Source of the DNA: Cycas panzhihuaensis
Taxonomy: Eukaryota; Cycadophyta
Reading direction: 5' to 3'
Assembly (NCBI GenBank): GCA_023213395.1
Contig: CM041465.1
Span: 59,837,741-59,901,740, forward strand
Length of the DNA: 64,000 nt
How positions within the stretch are numbered: the first letter of the stretch is position 1; each line of letters begins with the position of its first letter. The position numbers and the translations under genes are program-made. The notes under the pieces are model-generated. The model did not search any database. It was not told the DNA's origin and was given only the letters and a program-made list of their open reading frames with translations. Shown piece by piece: positions 49,081-60,091 of the stretch.

Positions 49081-50225
49081 TCGGTTAGTATGGTGGCCGA
49101 TAAATAACTACCCAAAAAGGCAGCTCGTACGACAGGAGATGCGACCACCCCACACCATGATACGATGGGACAACCAACGATCCCAATCTGACGAGATGAT
49201 CGTACGAAATCCATTCCACCGTCCCTTTTATGCGCTGCGAAGAATTTAGGATCAATAGCAGAAGTGACCGACGACGCGAGCAACAGAGAACAACCACTAG
49301 AATTCGAACAGAAGCAGAGGCAACTTCAAAGACGCAGAAGTAGCAGTTCCAATAACACAGAAGTAGCTCCAACATACCTAAGCAGCTCCTCTGGCAACAT
49401 CAAAGTGGTTCCAACAACTTAGTAGTGGCTCTAACAACACGAGAATTGTCTCGACTTTAGCGGGAACAAACATTATGTTCAATGACAAAGGAAGCGGTCT
49501 TTCGAGAGACAGAAGACCCCCGCATTCGGTCATAATGGCGACTTATGCGAGATGGGGATACACGCAAAAAGTTAATGTGTGATGTGGGATTTCAGAAATA
49601 TGTGCTTGTTGGAACATTTCCCCTGGCTTTACGATTTGTGAATTCTATAACACTGATGATTGTAGAACAACCTGAATTAATTCAGATATCACTTGAAGCC
49701 GTAGCGGCTATTACGGGTCTTCCCAAGGACGGCAAACCAATAAGAAGAGAGAGTTTAATTTTAAGAGAAAAAACGGCTCGAAAAATGGGAGCAAATGCCA
49801 AGGATACCTCAAGTTCTAGAATAAGAATTGTAAGAATAAAAGTAGTAGAAAAGAGGTTACCGGCTCATTTTATTTTTACAAAAGTTATATTAACACAGAA
49901 AAACTTGTATGCCCCTGCTAATCTGCGTAGTATGGTGAACAGGGTGGCTAAGGGTATTCAATTTAATTGGGCTAGCCTTATGTCACAGAGATTATTATAG
50001 AATTTACAATTGGTTGGAAAACCAATTAGGATGGCAACATTCTATCATATTACCTTGATTCAAGGGTTGTTATTTGCTCAGTGTCCAGAGTTAGAAATGC
50101 CAAAGTCTGGAGAAGAACATGCACCTCTAGCTTACTGAACAAATACATTCAAACAAGATGAAAAATGGATAGTGTTACAAAGTAAGGTAGAAGAATGGTT
50201 GCAGAAGAGGTATCAAGCAACAATA
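49080..50225 (+). pseudogene. Plant-transposon-type protein remnant
   Basis: Plus strand. Around 49455-49575 a frame reads AGTNIMFNDKGSGLSRDRR and VIMATYARWGYTQ. After a shift, 49545-50000 is open: ISLEAVAAITGLPKDGKPI, LPAHFIFTKVILTQKNLYAP and GIQFNWASLMSQRL. It continues past a stop with GKPIRMATFYHITLIQGLLF and YQATIISRN. The order (a GLP-DG block, a W/AHFI-x-LLP-like helix, a long helix with an -I-x-G-x-x-x-N- turn, then an LI-x-x-L block) recalls the plant transposon protein domain found in accessory ORFs (Transposase_32-like); this is by eye and uncertain. The first 350 bases are not assigned. Confidence 0.45.
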
Positions 50226-51139
50226 ATTAGCAGAAATATATCAGAGAAAGAAGAAGCCCCCTAAGGGGAAGAGGGAGAAGAACAAAAGAAAGAAAAAACC
50301 TCCCAAGGAGGACGAGGAGAAGAACAAAGGGAGGAAGAAGCTTCACAAGAGGGAGAAAAAGAAAAACAAAAGAAAGAGGAAAGAAGACTAGGAAAGAGGA
50401 AAATAGGAGAAGTACACAAAACAGAAATGGGTGGAAAATGAAATTGAAAGGCAAAAAATGAGAAAATTGGCCCAAGAAAAGAGGAAGCAGGAACTGATTG
50501 ATCAAATAAAAGAAGAGCCACCAAAATTTGAATACGACATAGACAAGGGGATATTGGAAGAAGGACTGGATCCCATGAAGTGTGAACCGCAGAATGTGTC
50601 AAGGTGGAAGACATCATTTCTGGCCTAGGTGACCAGAAAATTAGTGATAGAACTGGAGAGTAGAGCTAGGCCATTGACAACCGAGCTATTAAAAATTTAT
50701 CAGTTAGAGCATGAAGAGTAGAACTAAGCCGCTGACAACTAAGCTATTAAGAATTTATCAATTAGAGCAACAACTATCTGAAACTGAGCATAAATTGGAA
50801 ACTTTAAAAAAGTTTATATTACAATGGATAGATGACGTGGATGAAGTCACTCCACAGTTAAAAAAATTCGAAGAAAGTTTTGATCAGAAGATCCCTAAAG
50901 AATTACAACCAGTATTTCATCGGCTGGGAGCATGGGTTTTAAAATCTTGTAAAGAATCGAAACAATGCATGCAGTTGTGGCAACAAATGAGATCTTACAG
51001 ATCAGAGCTGAGGTATTCACAAAAATTGAATAAGAAGTTGCAGCAAGAGATAGAACAATTACATTCAGGGGAACAAAAGGCATTGCCCCAATTGGATGCA
51101 TTGATGGATTTAGCTCTGTTATGTGAATATCTGAAATAG
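50226..51139 (+). pseudogene. Glu/Lys-rich and coiled-coil tail of the same remnant
   Basis: 50226-50450 encodes a strongly Glu/Lys/Gln-rich repeat (GEEGEEQKKEK, GGRGEEQREEE). Then IERQKMRKLAQEKRKQELID at 50440-50500 and KFEYDIDKGILEEGLDP. 50711-51139 is open for 142 codons: LEQQLSETEHKLETLKKFIL, VTPQLKKFEESFDQKIPKEL and YSQKLNKKLQQEIEQLH, a coiled coil. A near-duplicate of about 55 bp (TAGAGCTAGGCC... at 50660 and TAGAACTAAGCC... at 50717) breaks the frame. Likely the C-terminal half of the protein above. Confidence 0.45.
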
Positions 51140-51390
51140 AAAAGTTTAAGACTTCTCCTACAGATTGTAAAGCCAGATTTGGACTATATAAAAGAAGAAA
51201 TGATAAAAGTAAGGAAAAGAGAAAGAAATAGAGGGGGAAGAGAAGGGGGAAGAATTTTGAAAATTTTGTAGAAACCAGTAGGATTACTTGTTTAAAAGTG
51301 GCCACTGGGGAGATGTGAGTGGCGAAATAAGCTCTAGTAATAAAAGCAGCAATGGAACAATTGCGAATAGCCACACGGCAATGGAATATT

Positions 51391-52584
51391 ATGTCATCAA
51401 ATCCTTTTATATCCCTCCCTCAAACTAAGACTCATTGCAAAAATTCTTCAATTTGGGAAGCTCAGATCTTTTAGATACTTCTAATCCTTGCAATAATGAC
51501 AATGGCTACCAACTAGTTTTCTTTCTTACTTCTTACTAATACATGTAAAACTTGAAATATTGAAGTAATTGTCCGCCTTAAATAGGATTAAATTCTTTTC
51601 TGAATGATTGCAAACTCAACATGGACTTTCTTCTAAAGCTTTGCAGTAATAAAAATGTCTGTACAGTATCTCAAGATTATGAGGTCATGGACCAATAAAG
51701 ACATCACTTGACCTTTATACTCAACTCAACAGATTTTATAAGAAACTCAGTTGTAAAAGGCTATGAAAAGCAAAAGAAACTCAGTTTTGTCTTTAATAAA
51801 CACATATGATAGAAAATTTCCACTAAAGCATAAAAATACACATCCTTAGTTGAGTATATAAACCCTCTACTTCTGTTTCAATAACATACGTTACATCACA
51901 TACTCAGTCTTTACAACAAGTTTAGCCTCTCATACAATAGTATGTAATCACCATAATAGATGTACACAGCAGTATATATAATCAACAATATGTATAATCA
52001 ACAGTATATTACCAACATTATAACTCAACACAACAAAACAATATTTTTCCAACAATATATATAACCAGTAGAATCTAGCTTATGACCAACAAAACTCAGC
52101 ATTTGACCAATAGTAATAGTGTAAAAATAGCAATATGGTTTAAGTAGTATATATGACTAATACAATGTAGCCTATGACCAGTAATAACAATGTAAAAACA
52201 ACAGCAGATATACGACATACAAACAACAGTGTAAACCTCAAAAATAGTAAATCATAATCAGCTAAAAAACAACAAATAAATTTGATTTTACGGCAAGATA
52301 TAGCGATTGATTTCGAGAGAACAAAGAATGATTTTAGTAGCGACTAGCTACAAATTTCAACAGATTTATCAATAGACAGTAGTTTTTTAGACAGCAAATT
52401 ATATAAAAGAAAATATAACAGGAAATCTTGGCTTAATTACAATTCTGAATTTGGCTTGAAATCTAGACTCAGGATGATCCTCTCAGGGCAGCCACATGAA
52501 ATGTCAAACTCGGTTGACTATAGGACAAATCTAGTCTCTTCTACTTTTCTATAGCAAGATAGAATTAGGATCACTAGAAAACCT
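51391..52584 (-). repeat. NA-14 leader, truncated second copy
   Basis: Direct repeat of 55474-56739 (starts TCATCAAATCCTTTTATATC versus TCATCAAATGCTTTTATATC) with an internal 70-100 bp length difference. No coding capacity. The break at 51391 is where this unit was truncated against the remnant to its left (51140-51390, itself without a recognisable gene). Confidence 0.88.
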
Positions 52585-52596
52585 ACTCTGATACCA
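52585..52596 (-). other. NA-14 primer-binding site, left unit
   Basis: ACTCTGATACCA on the plus strand directly before the LTR; complement TGGTATCAGAGT. The right unit has ACTCCGATACCA at 56740-56751. Confidence 0.9.
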
Positions 52597-53050
52597 TGTT
52601 AAGAAGTTACACCTTGTGCATATCGGAAACACATACAAATAGCAAAAAATAGCAGAAGAATAAAGCTAAAAATGTGGAGAAGATTCTCCATCAATTAAAC
52701 ATAAAAAAATTAAGTACAAAGTGTCTTTATATAGTATGGTCAAGACCCTCACATTGTGGCCGACTTCATGAGAAGAAAATATCTTTATACTAAAACTGAC
52801 TTCAATGATACAATAAACATTTACACCATAACATAATTTATGTTGGCCAACTTACTTACATTCTAGTCGACTTCCATATAATCTAGGATGCCAATACTAA
52901 ACTTGGGCATATCGTAGGCCAATCTACAGATAAGTACATTACTCACTCTGACTGACTTACATATAGTACAATAGATACCTTCTGAGACCATATTTATTCA
53001 TGTCTCAATTCCAAAGTTTGTCCTCAATTAGATGTACATTATTCTTAACA
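52597..53050 (-). repeat. NA-14 shared LTR (454 bp)
   Basis: Runs from TGTTAAGAAGTTACACC to ACATTATTCTTAACA. It serves both as 5' LTR of the truncated left unit and 3' LTR of the right unit. Minus-strand TACTATATAAAGACAC near 52730 is a TATA box. Confidence 0.92.
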
Positions 53051-53261
53051 CCCTCCCTTAATGCACATTCTAATGCCTTGTCTTGATGTTTAAAAGTTTT
53101 GTTGTTGTTCTGAATTTGCAACACTTGATCTTATGATTCATTTTTAAGATGATATCTGAAACCTGATCTTCATCTAGATCTCCAACTTGTCCTGTCACTC
53201 TAGATTTGTAGGCCTTGAACTTCTGAACTTGATCTTTAACTTGTCTTCTTTGTTGTATCAA
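53051..53261 (-). pseudogene. NA-14 ORF, C-terminal segment
   Basis: A 63-codon frame at 53070-53261 ends just before the polypurine tract: QRRQVKDQVQKFKAYKSRV, GDLDEDQVSDIIL, then a basic tail. Compare the NA-5 ORF end, FKGQLQKGHYKVEDQDHAQD. Function unknown. Confidence 0.4.
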
Positions 53262-53715
53262 TTCTGGAATGAAGTGCTTAGCTTTGGCATGCTTGATTTT
53301 TCTTTTCTGTGTATCTGGATTTTGTTCATCACCTATATAGTATTTTGGATCATCGTAGGTTCATTTTTATTTAAGCATGGATCTTTCAATATCTTCTTCA
53401 TTTCAAGAAATTTCGCTTCAATTTCTTTGAACTTTGGTTCAGCTGGATAAGATTAAACCATAGCATGGTCTCCATTTTGAATTGAAAAAACAATCTTCCT
53501 TTTCCTTGAATCTTCAATCTTGTTGTTTTGAAATAGACACATCCTTTATCGACTTCCTTTTCTAAACCATCCAACTTGGTTTACAACTAAGAACAAATAG
53601 TAGGTGACCAAGGAAGAACAATATTTCTAGAGTCTGTTGGCAATCTTAATTCCTTTGATTTATCGCTCCCCCATCATTAGTACTATTACCGACATGCTCA
53701 TCAAAGGATCTTTCT

Positions 53716-54462
53716 TCACGTCTTCTCATCAATAGTCTCACCAACAATCAATTTATCAGAAGATCTTCCACATACCTCAACATGTTTTTGGCATATTTCA
53801 ACAATATCAGCTTCACAAGTTTGTTGTGCCAAGTCGATTGAAGTCTCCTTGCTTGATCCTTCTACAATATAAGCTCCTTTTGCCAAATCATGAGCAATGA
53901 AGTGTCTCATTGGCCAATTGAGGATTTTGAGGATGTATCGCTCTTGATGAGAGGCTATTGGCATCTTTGAAATTGCTTTGGAATTCTTATGAAAATAATA
54001 CGTGTAGATATGTATACAATATTTGGATGCAGTTTGTTGGAATCACGAAGAGAGTCTATAAATACATGTTTTGATTTCAACATTATACTGAAGGAGCAGA
54101 GTACAATGGAAATCCTCTTCACTAAAAATACTCCTAGTGGAAAGCATAGTTGCATCTGAGACAACTAAAGCTTGACATATCATTAGAGAAGAACCAAATA
54201 TCCTTGCTCTGTTTAATACATGCACTTCATCATTGTGGTGTGAAATTCTACGTACAACATCTGGCACAATTAAAGCTTGACATATCATTGAAAAGAAAAC
54301 AAACATCCTTGTTTTGTTCAATACATGTATTTCATTACTGTGGTGTGAACTTCTTCGTACAACATCATCCAAATTGTCACTTCTCCCACTCAAGCTAGTC
54401 ATTGAGGCTAAGGCTAGATCAAAAACTTCATCACTTATTGTATCACATTCCACTATAATCAT
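53716..54462 (-). pseudogene. NA-14 middle ORF fragments, unknown
   Basis: Minus frames 53716-53964 (NWPMRHFIAHDLAKGAYIVE, TCEADIVEICQKHVEVCG) and 54043-54462 (VIVECDTISDEVFDLALASM). The second contains an internal duplication of about 100 bp: two copies of SSHHSNEIHVLNKTRMF/ISHHNDEVHVLNRARIF. No family recognised. Confidence 0.35.
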
Positions 54463-54684
54463 GTTGTTTTTGAAGACATTCTCTACTACTCTTGTAGAGT
54501 ATGGTAAGATGACTTGAATCTAGTTAATAATGAAAATTTCTTTCATGCTTAATGAAAACATGAGAAATCGTTTGTAGATACAATCAATTGTAAGACTTGA
54601 CAACAGTTCCAATATAGCAAAAAACCTTTTAACTGAAATTTTGATTGCAATATCCATTCTCAATAAAATGGCCCTATAATTGCA

Positions 54685-55150
54685 TTATATTTCCAATGGA
54701 ATGCGAGATAAGTCTACTACAGCATCTCCAGGTTCATCATGTTTCTCTGAATGACCAAATAATATCAGATATCTAGAGTCATCCAATCTTCTTGAAAATG
54801 AAACTTCTTCATCAAAACAAGATTCATTTGCTAAAATATTTGTTGGAATAAATTTACATACCTCTGCAACATCAACTTCTTTTGATGATTCATTCTCACC
54901 ACAGGTCTGATTGTATTATTTTCCCTTTTAGCTTTTTTTTTCAATTTCTTCTTTTGATTCTTACTCAAGTTACTGCATACATCATGTTCTTTCTTTGAAG
55001 TGGTTATTTCAGTAACTTTTTGTGTATCAGTAAATTTGTCATCCTCATTTCTTTCTTCCATCTTCTTAGTATCCTTTCCAAGGATAATCTTTTCATCATT
55101 TTGTGACTTTTTCTTATGAGGAGCAAACCAACGCTTCAAAATTTTGAATG
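54685..55150 (-). pseudogene. NA-14 Lys-rich and FGHS segment
   Basis: 54831-55150: KEAFKILKRWFAPHKKK, EERNEDDKFTDTQKVTEI, LSKNQKKKLKKKAKRE. Then, shifted at 54685-54840: ESCFDEEVSFSRRLDDSRYL, ILFGHSEKHDEPGDAVVDL, ending in a stop. The same order of a -EA-K-L block, a KNQ-K/R-KKLK block and an acidic D-x-x-x-FGHS block occurs in NA-5, so the two families share a protein of unknown role. Confidence 0.55.
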
Positions 55151-55435
55151 CTTCCTTCTAGCATATTGACCATAGATGTTTACGTTCCTGATTTTAAATT
55201 CTTCAATAAGACATTCGAATATATTATTGTTCAAGATATAATATATTTGATAAAATGCATCAACATTTTTAGCCTCAAGCTTCTCTTTTTCTTTCTCTTA
55301 TTCTAAAATTAACTGAATAGTTGGAGGGATAGGTTCTAATTCTAAGTAGCCTTTAAAAATAAAATCCCACAGCTTATACAAAATCAAATGATTTATTAAC
55401 TTCCTTGACCATTCAACATAATTTTCCTCATTCAT
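55151..55435 (-). pseudogene. NA-14 Gag-like N-terminal ORF
   Basis: From the ATG at 55435: MNEENYVEWSRKLINHLILY, KLWDFIFKGYLELEPIPP, then after one stop KEKEKLEAKNVDAFYQIYYI and NNNIFECLIEEFK. The N-YxxW-x-x-x-L and LW-x-x-I blocks match copia-type Gag starts (DUF4219). The upstream region to the PBS is the leader (55474-56739) with no gene. Confidence 0.6.
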
Positions 55436-55473
55436 CCTTATTAGATCTTAATAAAGTTTAATTGTAACAAACA

Positions 55474-56739
55474 TTGTATCATCAAATGCTTTTATATCCC
55501 TCCCTCAAACTAAGGCTCATTGCAAAAATTCTTCAATTTGGGAAGCTCAGATCTTCTAGATACTACTTCTAGTCCTTACAATAATGACAATGGCTGCCAA
55601 CTAGCTTTCTTTCTTACTTCTTACTGATACATGTAAAACTTGAAATACTAAAACAATTATCCGCCTTAAATAGGGCTAAATTCTTTTCTGAATGATTGCA
55701 AACTCAACATAGACTTTCTTCTAAAGCTTTGCAATAATAAAGATGTTCGTACAGTATCTCAAGATTATGAGGTCGTGGACCAATAAAAACATCACTTGGC
55801 CTTTCCACTCAACTCAACAGATTTTATAAAAAACTCAGTTGTAAAAGGCTATGAAAAGTAAAAGAAACTCAATTTTATCTTTAATGAAGGCATATGATAG
55901 AAACTTTCCACTAAAGTATAAAAATACACATCCTTAGTTGAGTATATAAACCCTCTACTTCTTATTCAATAACATACATTACATCACATACTCAGCCTTT
56001 ACAACAAGCTTAGCCTCTTATACAATAGTATATAATCACCATAATAGATGTACACAGCAGCATATGTAATCAACAATAAGTATAATCAGCAGTATATAAC
56101 CAAAACTTTACAGTATGTTACCAACATTATAACTCAACACAACAAAACAATATTTTCCCAACAATATATATAACTAGTAAAATTTGGCTCCTGACCAACA
56201 GAACTCGGCATTTGACCAATAGTAACAGTGTAAAAATAGCAATATGGTTTCAGTAGTATATATGACTAATACAATGTAGCCTATGACCAACAGATTTCAG
56301 CATATGACTAGTAATAACAACGTAAAAACAACAACATATATATGACATACAAACAACAGTAGAATCCTTAAAAACAGTAAATCATAATCAACTAAAAGAT
56401 AGCAAATAAATTTGATTTTCTAGCAGTAGATAGCAGTCGATTTCAGCAGAGAACAGCAACAGATTTTAGCATAGACTAGCTGCAAATTTCAATAGATTTA
56501 TCAATGGACAACAACTTTTTAGATAGCAGATTATATAAAAGAAAACATACCAGGAAATCTTGGATTAATTACAAACCTAAATTTGGCTTAAAATCTAGAC
56601 TCAGGATGATCCTCTCAGGGCACCCACGTGAAATATTAGACTCGGTTGACTATAGGACAAATCTAGTCTCTTCTACTCTTCTAGCAGACTCGGCTACTAG
56701 TACGAATCGTAGGATAGAATTGGGATCACCAGAAAACCT
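55474..56739 (-). other. NA-14 leader, right unit
   Basis: 1.27 kb without a gene; full-length counterpart of 51391-52584. Contains short CAACA/ATATAT-rich repeats (ACAACAATATATATAAC type) near 56155-56350. Confidence 0.6.
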
Positions 56740-56751
56740 ACTCCGATACCA

Positions 56752-57205
56752 TGTTAAGAAGTCACACCTTGTGCATATCTAAAACACATACAAATAGCGA
56801 AAAATAATAGAAGAATAGAGCCGAAAATGTGGAGAAGACTCTCCATCAATTAAACACAAAAAAATGAAGCACAAACTGTCTTTATATAGTACGGTCAAGA
56901 CCCTCACATTGTGGCTGACCTCATGAGGAGAAAATATCTTTATACTAAAACTGACTTCAATGACACAATAAACATTTACCCCATAACATAATTTATTTTG
57001 GTCGACTTACTTACATTCTAGTCGAATTCCATATAAACCGGGATGCTCATACTGAACCTGGGTATATTGCAAGCTGACCTACAGATAAGTACATTACTCA
57101 CTCTGGCTGACTTACATATAGTACAATAGATACCTCTTGAGACCATATTTATTGATATCAAAATTCCAAAGTTTGTCCTTAGTCAGATGTTCATTATTCT
57201 TAACA
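56752..57205 (-). repeat. NA-14 5' LTR (454 bp)
   Basis: Starts TGTTAAGAAGTCACACC and ends TCATTATTCTTAACA, same length as the shared LTR with about 45 differences. The following GTCAA would be the target-duplication copy; the partner was lost with the truncation at 51391. Confidence 0.92.
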
Positions 57206-57907
57206 GTCAAGACTTGGTATAGCTTGTGTTCTTCAAAAGCTTGGGCTAGGAAGTTATGTTTGAAATAAGAGCACCTCAAATCCTGTTTTATTGTAATCAT
57301 AAACTAATTGTCTACCCACTAATAAGCTTGGCCTTATAGCTTACTCATGACAGAGCTTACTGTATCAAAGTAGATAGCCTAGCTTATGAACTCATTTTCA
57401 AACATATTGATCTATTTTTAAGGTTGTACATGGCTATCAAACACGTATGGAGGATGTTTTTGCTAAATGCAATGTTTATAGGGGCTCAATGAGTCGTAAT
57501 CTATGTCAGATTTGTATGCAACAAATCTAGCACATGGGCATTTGAAACGGTTAAGAACATCTTCTAAGACAACTCCAGTAGCAAAATGGGATAAGTGAGA
57601 GTGCCAAACAATAAAAAACCTACTCGATATAAATTGGAACAATTGCGAGAATAGTTGGAAGGCTTACATTTCAACATTCCAGCAATAAAGAAATGATCGA
57701 CAATCTATCATAGAATGAGAACAGTCTTATGGGAACAAAAATCGCTAAAACGTTACAGTTCCCCAAAGATCTCGCAACCATAATTAAAGGTGTACATATA
57801 GTCACACAAGTGTGCAGCTATACAAAATATGTAATTATTGAGTTGTAATTATAATTTGTTATGTAAAAGTCAAAAGTCATACATAATGGTTGTAACCCTT
57901 AGGTCAA
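57206..57907. other. Unassigned remnant
   Basis: No gene recognised. A frame piece near 57605-57740 (PTRYKLEQLRE, LEGLHFNIPAIKK, MRTVLWEQKSLKRY) looks coding-like but matches nothing I know. 57820-57907 resembles the LTR-like remnant at 21438-21510. Confidence 0.35.
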
Positions 57908-58110
57908 AATGGCTATTAGAAAAAAGGGTATAAATAGGTCATTCTCACCACAGGTTAAGTGTGAAAGTCGATTCATTAAGTCATATGCCATCCTCTCTAA
58001 TGTGCGAATTAAATGGCTATTAAAAGGGTATAAATAAGTCATTCTCACCACAGATTAAGTGTGAAAACCGATTCATTCAGTCATATGCCATCCTCTCTAA
58101 TGTGAGAATT
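57908..58110 (+). repeat. 104-bp tandem duplication with TATA box
   Basis: Two copies (57908-58011 and 58012-58110) of a unit reading AATGGCTATTA, GGGTATAAATARGTCATTC and TCATATGCCATCCTCTCTAA. Each has a TATAAATA box, so a promoter-like LTR segment has been duplicated. Confidence 0.85.
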
Positions 58111-59129
58111 GATTGAGTCAAAAATATTCCACATCAAATCATAGCCAAAACAACAACCAATGTCTATTTAATGGAATAACAAGTAAATTAGAAGAATATG
58201 GTGTAATTATGTGTGATTGTAAGTGCTTTCTATGGTTTTATTGGAATGTATGTTGCATTTTGAGTGAATTAAATTGCAACAAACCAACATGAAGGCAAAT
58301 TGAAAAGGACATGAGACTAAAACACAATCTCAAAACAACTAGTGTGTCAAGTTTCAGTCAACATTAGCTACATTGCTAGATCTCTTAATTGCAAAAGAAA
58401 GCCCCGAGTCTAGTGAAGGGGTAAGAATGCATGCCCAAAGATCTAAGAACCATGGTTGTTAAAACAAAGGTGGTTTTCAACTAAACCACAACAACTAGGA
58501 GACCTTCTAATGCCACCTAAGAAGCCTTCAATCCAAGGAATCCAAATTCAAGCTAACAAAGGGCGATAAGTTGGGCCAAGGAGCGTAAAGTGTGGCAAGC
58601 ACAAATGAGAGGTATGCCATCGAAAGGTGAGATCAAGGATAGGTCCATCAACACATCAAAAGTAAGTGGCTTACAGACACCTCTAAATGCTAAAAGTGAA
58701 GGAGGCATAATGACAATACAATCAACACCAAAAATGCAAGAGGCCCTCATATTTGACCCCTATAAAACATTAGTAGTAGGTAAAGATAGTCTCAATAGGG
58801 ACAAAGGCTAGAAGGCACATGTGATAATGAGGAAAAGGTACAAGAAGGTCATATGGCAACATGGGAAAATTACTTCACAAAGAAGTCGTTTAATATGCCA
58901 CCAAAGCCAACAGATGACACGTATCTAAGACAAACACCATTAGCAATCCAAGTACCAGGATTGGAGGCGACTATACAATTAAGAATGCCACATGATAGCC
59001 CATTGTTTAAAACTAGAGAGAAAATAGAGGGAACGCTAGAAGCAAGCCCAACATTATAATCCATCAAAAAACACTGCCAAAATGGCAACTTCCTCAACAC
59101 TTGCAAGCTACTATAATGAGTGCCTTTAA
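58111..59129 (+). other. Upstream part of a decayed gypsy element
   Basis: Weakly coding-like frames at 58590-58811 and 58853-59059 (TDDTYLRQTPLAIQVPGLEA) precede the gag below. They may be the N-terminal part of the same Gag; no domain recognised. Confidence 0.35.
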
Positions 59130-59630
59130 TCATCTAATCTTCTGTGGAAGAATAGACACAACAAAACACTTACATTTGTTTAAAAATATGATAGATGTAA
59201 GGAAGATAACATATGATGATGATATTAAAAGGACATTTTCTTACACCCTTAGGGTGGTTCCATTGGCATAGTACAAGGAGTTGGGTTGCAAGCTTATAAC
59301 ATGGGAAAAAAATCACAACAGAATTTCAAGGAAGCTTCCAAAAACTACAAAGCAATAAAGCTATCATATATGCACTAAGAGATGTTAGACGACGACTAGG
59401 AGAGTCTCACCTGCACTTTGCAAGTACAATGGCAATCACCTCCAATAACATGATTAATGGAGAGAAGGTACCAAGCTATTTAATGAAAAATTATTTTGCA
59501 AATGGATTACAATTGATGTTACAAGACTCCCTTAAGTAGCATCCGATAGGAAGTTTTGCAAAAGCAAAAGCACTAGCATTGAAATTTGAAAAGGAAATGG
59601 ATTCAAAAGACATTGGGGAAGAAGAAAATA
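59130..59630 (+). pseudogene. Ty3/gypsy-type gag fragment
   Basis: Retrotransposon gag-like: HLHLFKNMIDVRKITYDDDI, KRTFSYTLRVVPLA, YKELGCKLITWEKN, then, shifted, YFANGLQLMLQDSLK and GSFAKAKALALKFEKEMD. The order helix, SYTL, WYKEL-type, ITSW-type fits plant gypsy Gag. Stops near 59269 and 59537 plus a shift break it. Cut at 59630 by the Cop-16 LTR. Confidence 0.6.
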
Positions 59631-60077
59631 TGTTAAAGATGCTACACAATTGTAGGAAAATAGATCTAGTGAGGATAGAAGAAGGAAAGCATAAGAAGAG
59701 CAACACACAATTAAGATTCACAAGCACATTAAACACTAAGCAAATGGAGGAGGTAGAATTATTCTACACTCCAATAATTCTTGAATTATTCTGGCAACAT
59801 AACAATACACTCTTCTCCACATGTCAACAATGAGAGAATGGTCTCATTATATAGATGAGAGAGCTCCTCTTAGGGTTTTTGTATGTTTGACAAGTGTCAA
59901 ACATGCATGGACTAGTACGTACCTACAATTGATTACTCAAAAAAGGGGAAGACGCTCTTTGACCCACTTAAGTTACAACATAAAGTCACATCACTAGAAA
60001 AAGTGCACACTTACACATTTAAGTATAAAGTGTACATATAATTCATAATTCAATGATAAAACATAAAGGTTCGAACA
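59631..60077 (-). repeat. Cop-16 3' LTR (about 447 bp)
   Basis: Runs from TGTTAAAGATGC (left edge judged from the end of gag similarity and weak likeness to the solo LTR at 20581) to AAAGGTTCGAACA. Contains TATATAGATGAGAG and a GTTTGACAAGTGTCAAAC palindrome (59886-59903), the latter matching the GTTTGCCAAGTGGCAAAC palindrome of the Cop-1 LTR (4768-4785). Confidence 0.72.
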
Positions 60078-60091
60078 CCCCCCCTTAATGT

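Larger units (their letters stand above)
51391..57205 (-). mobile_element. NA-14: non-autonomous LTR elements in tandem
   Basis: The complete unit is 3' LTR 52597-53050, internal 53051-56739, PBS and 5' LTR 56752-57205, minus strand. To the left, 51391-52596 repeats the leader side of the internal region (55474-56751) and ends in its own PBS directly against the LTR at 52597. That LTR therefore has a PBS on one side and a polypurine tract (53051-53062) on the other: two units share one LTR. Unequal recombination between copies explains this. The internal region has a Gag-like and a Lys-rich frame but no protease, integrase or RT. LTRs differ at about a tenth of positions. Confidence 0.88.

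Noticed and set aside
50227-50617. Phe/Leu/Ser-rich minus-strand frames resembling membrane proteins
   Set aside because: Antisense of the Glu/Lys-rich coding remnant on the plus strand.
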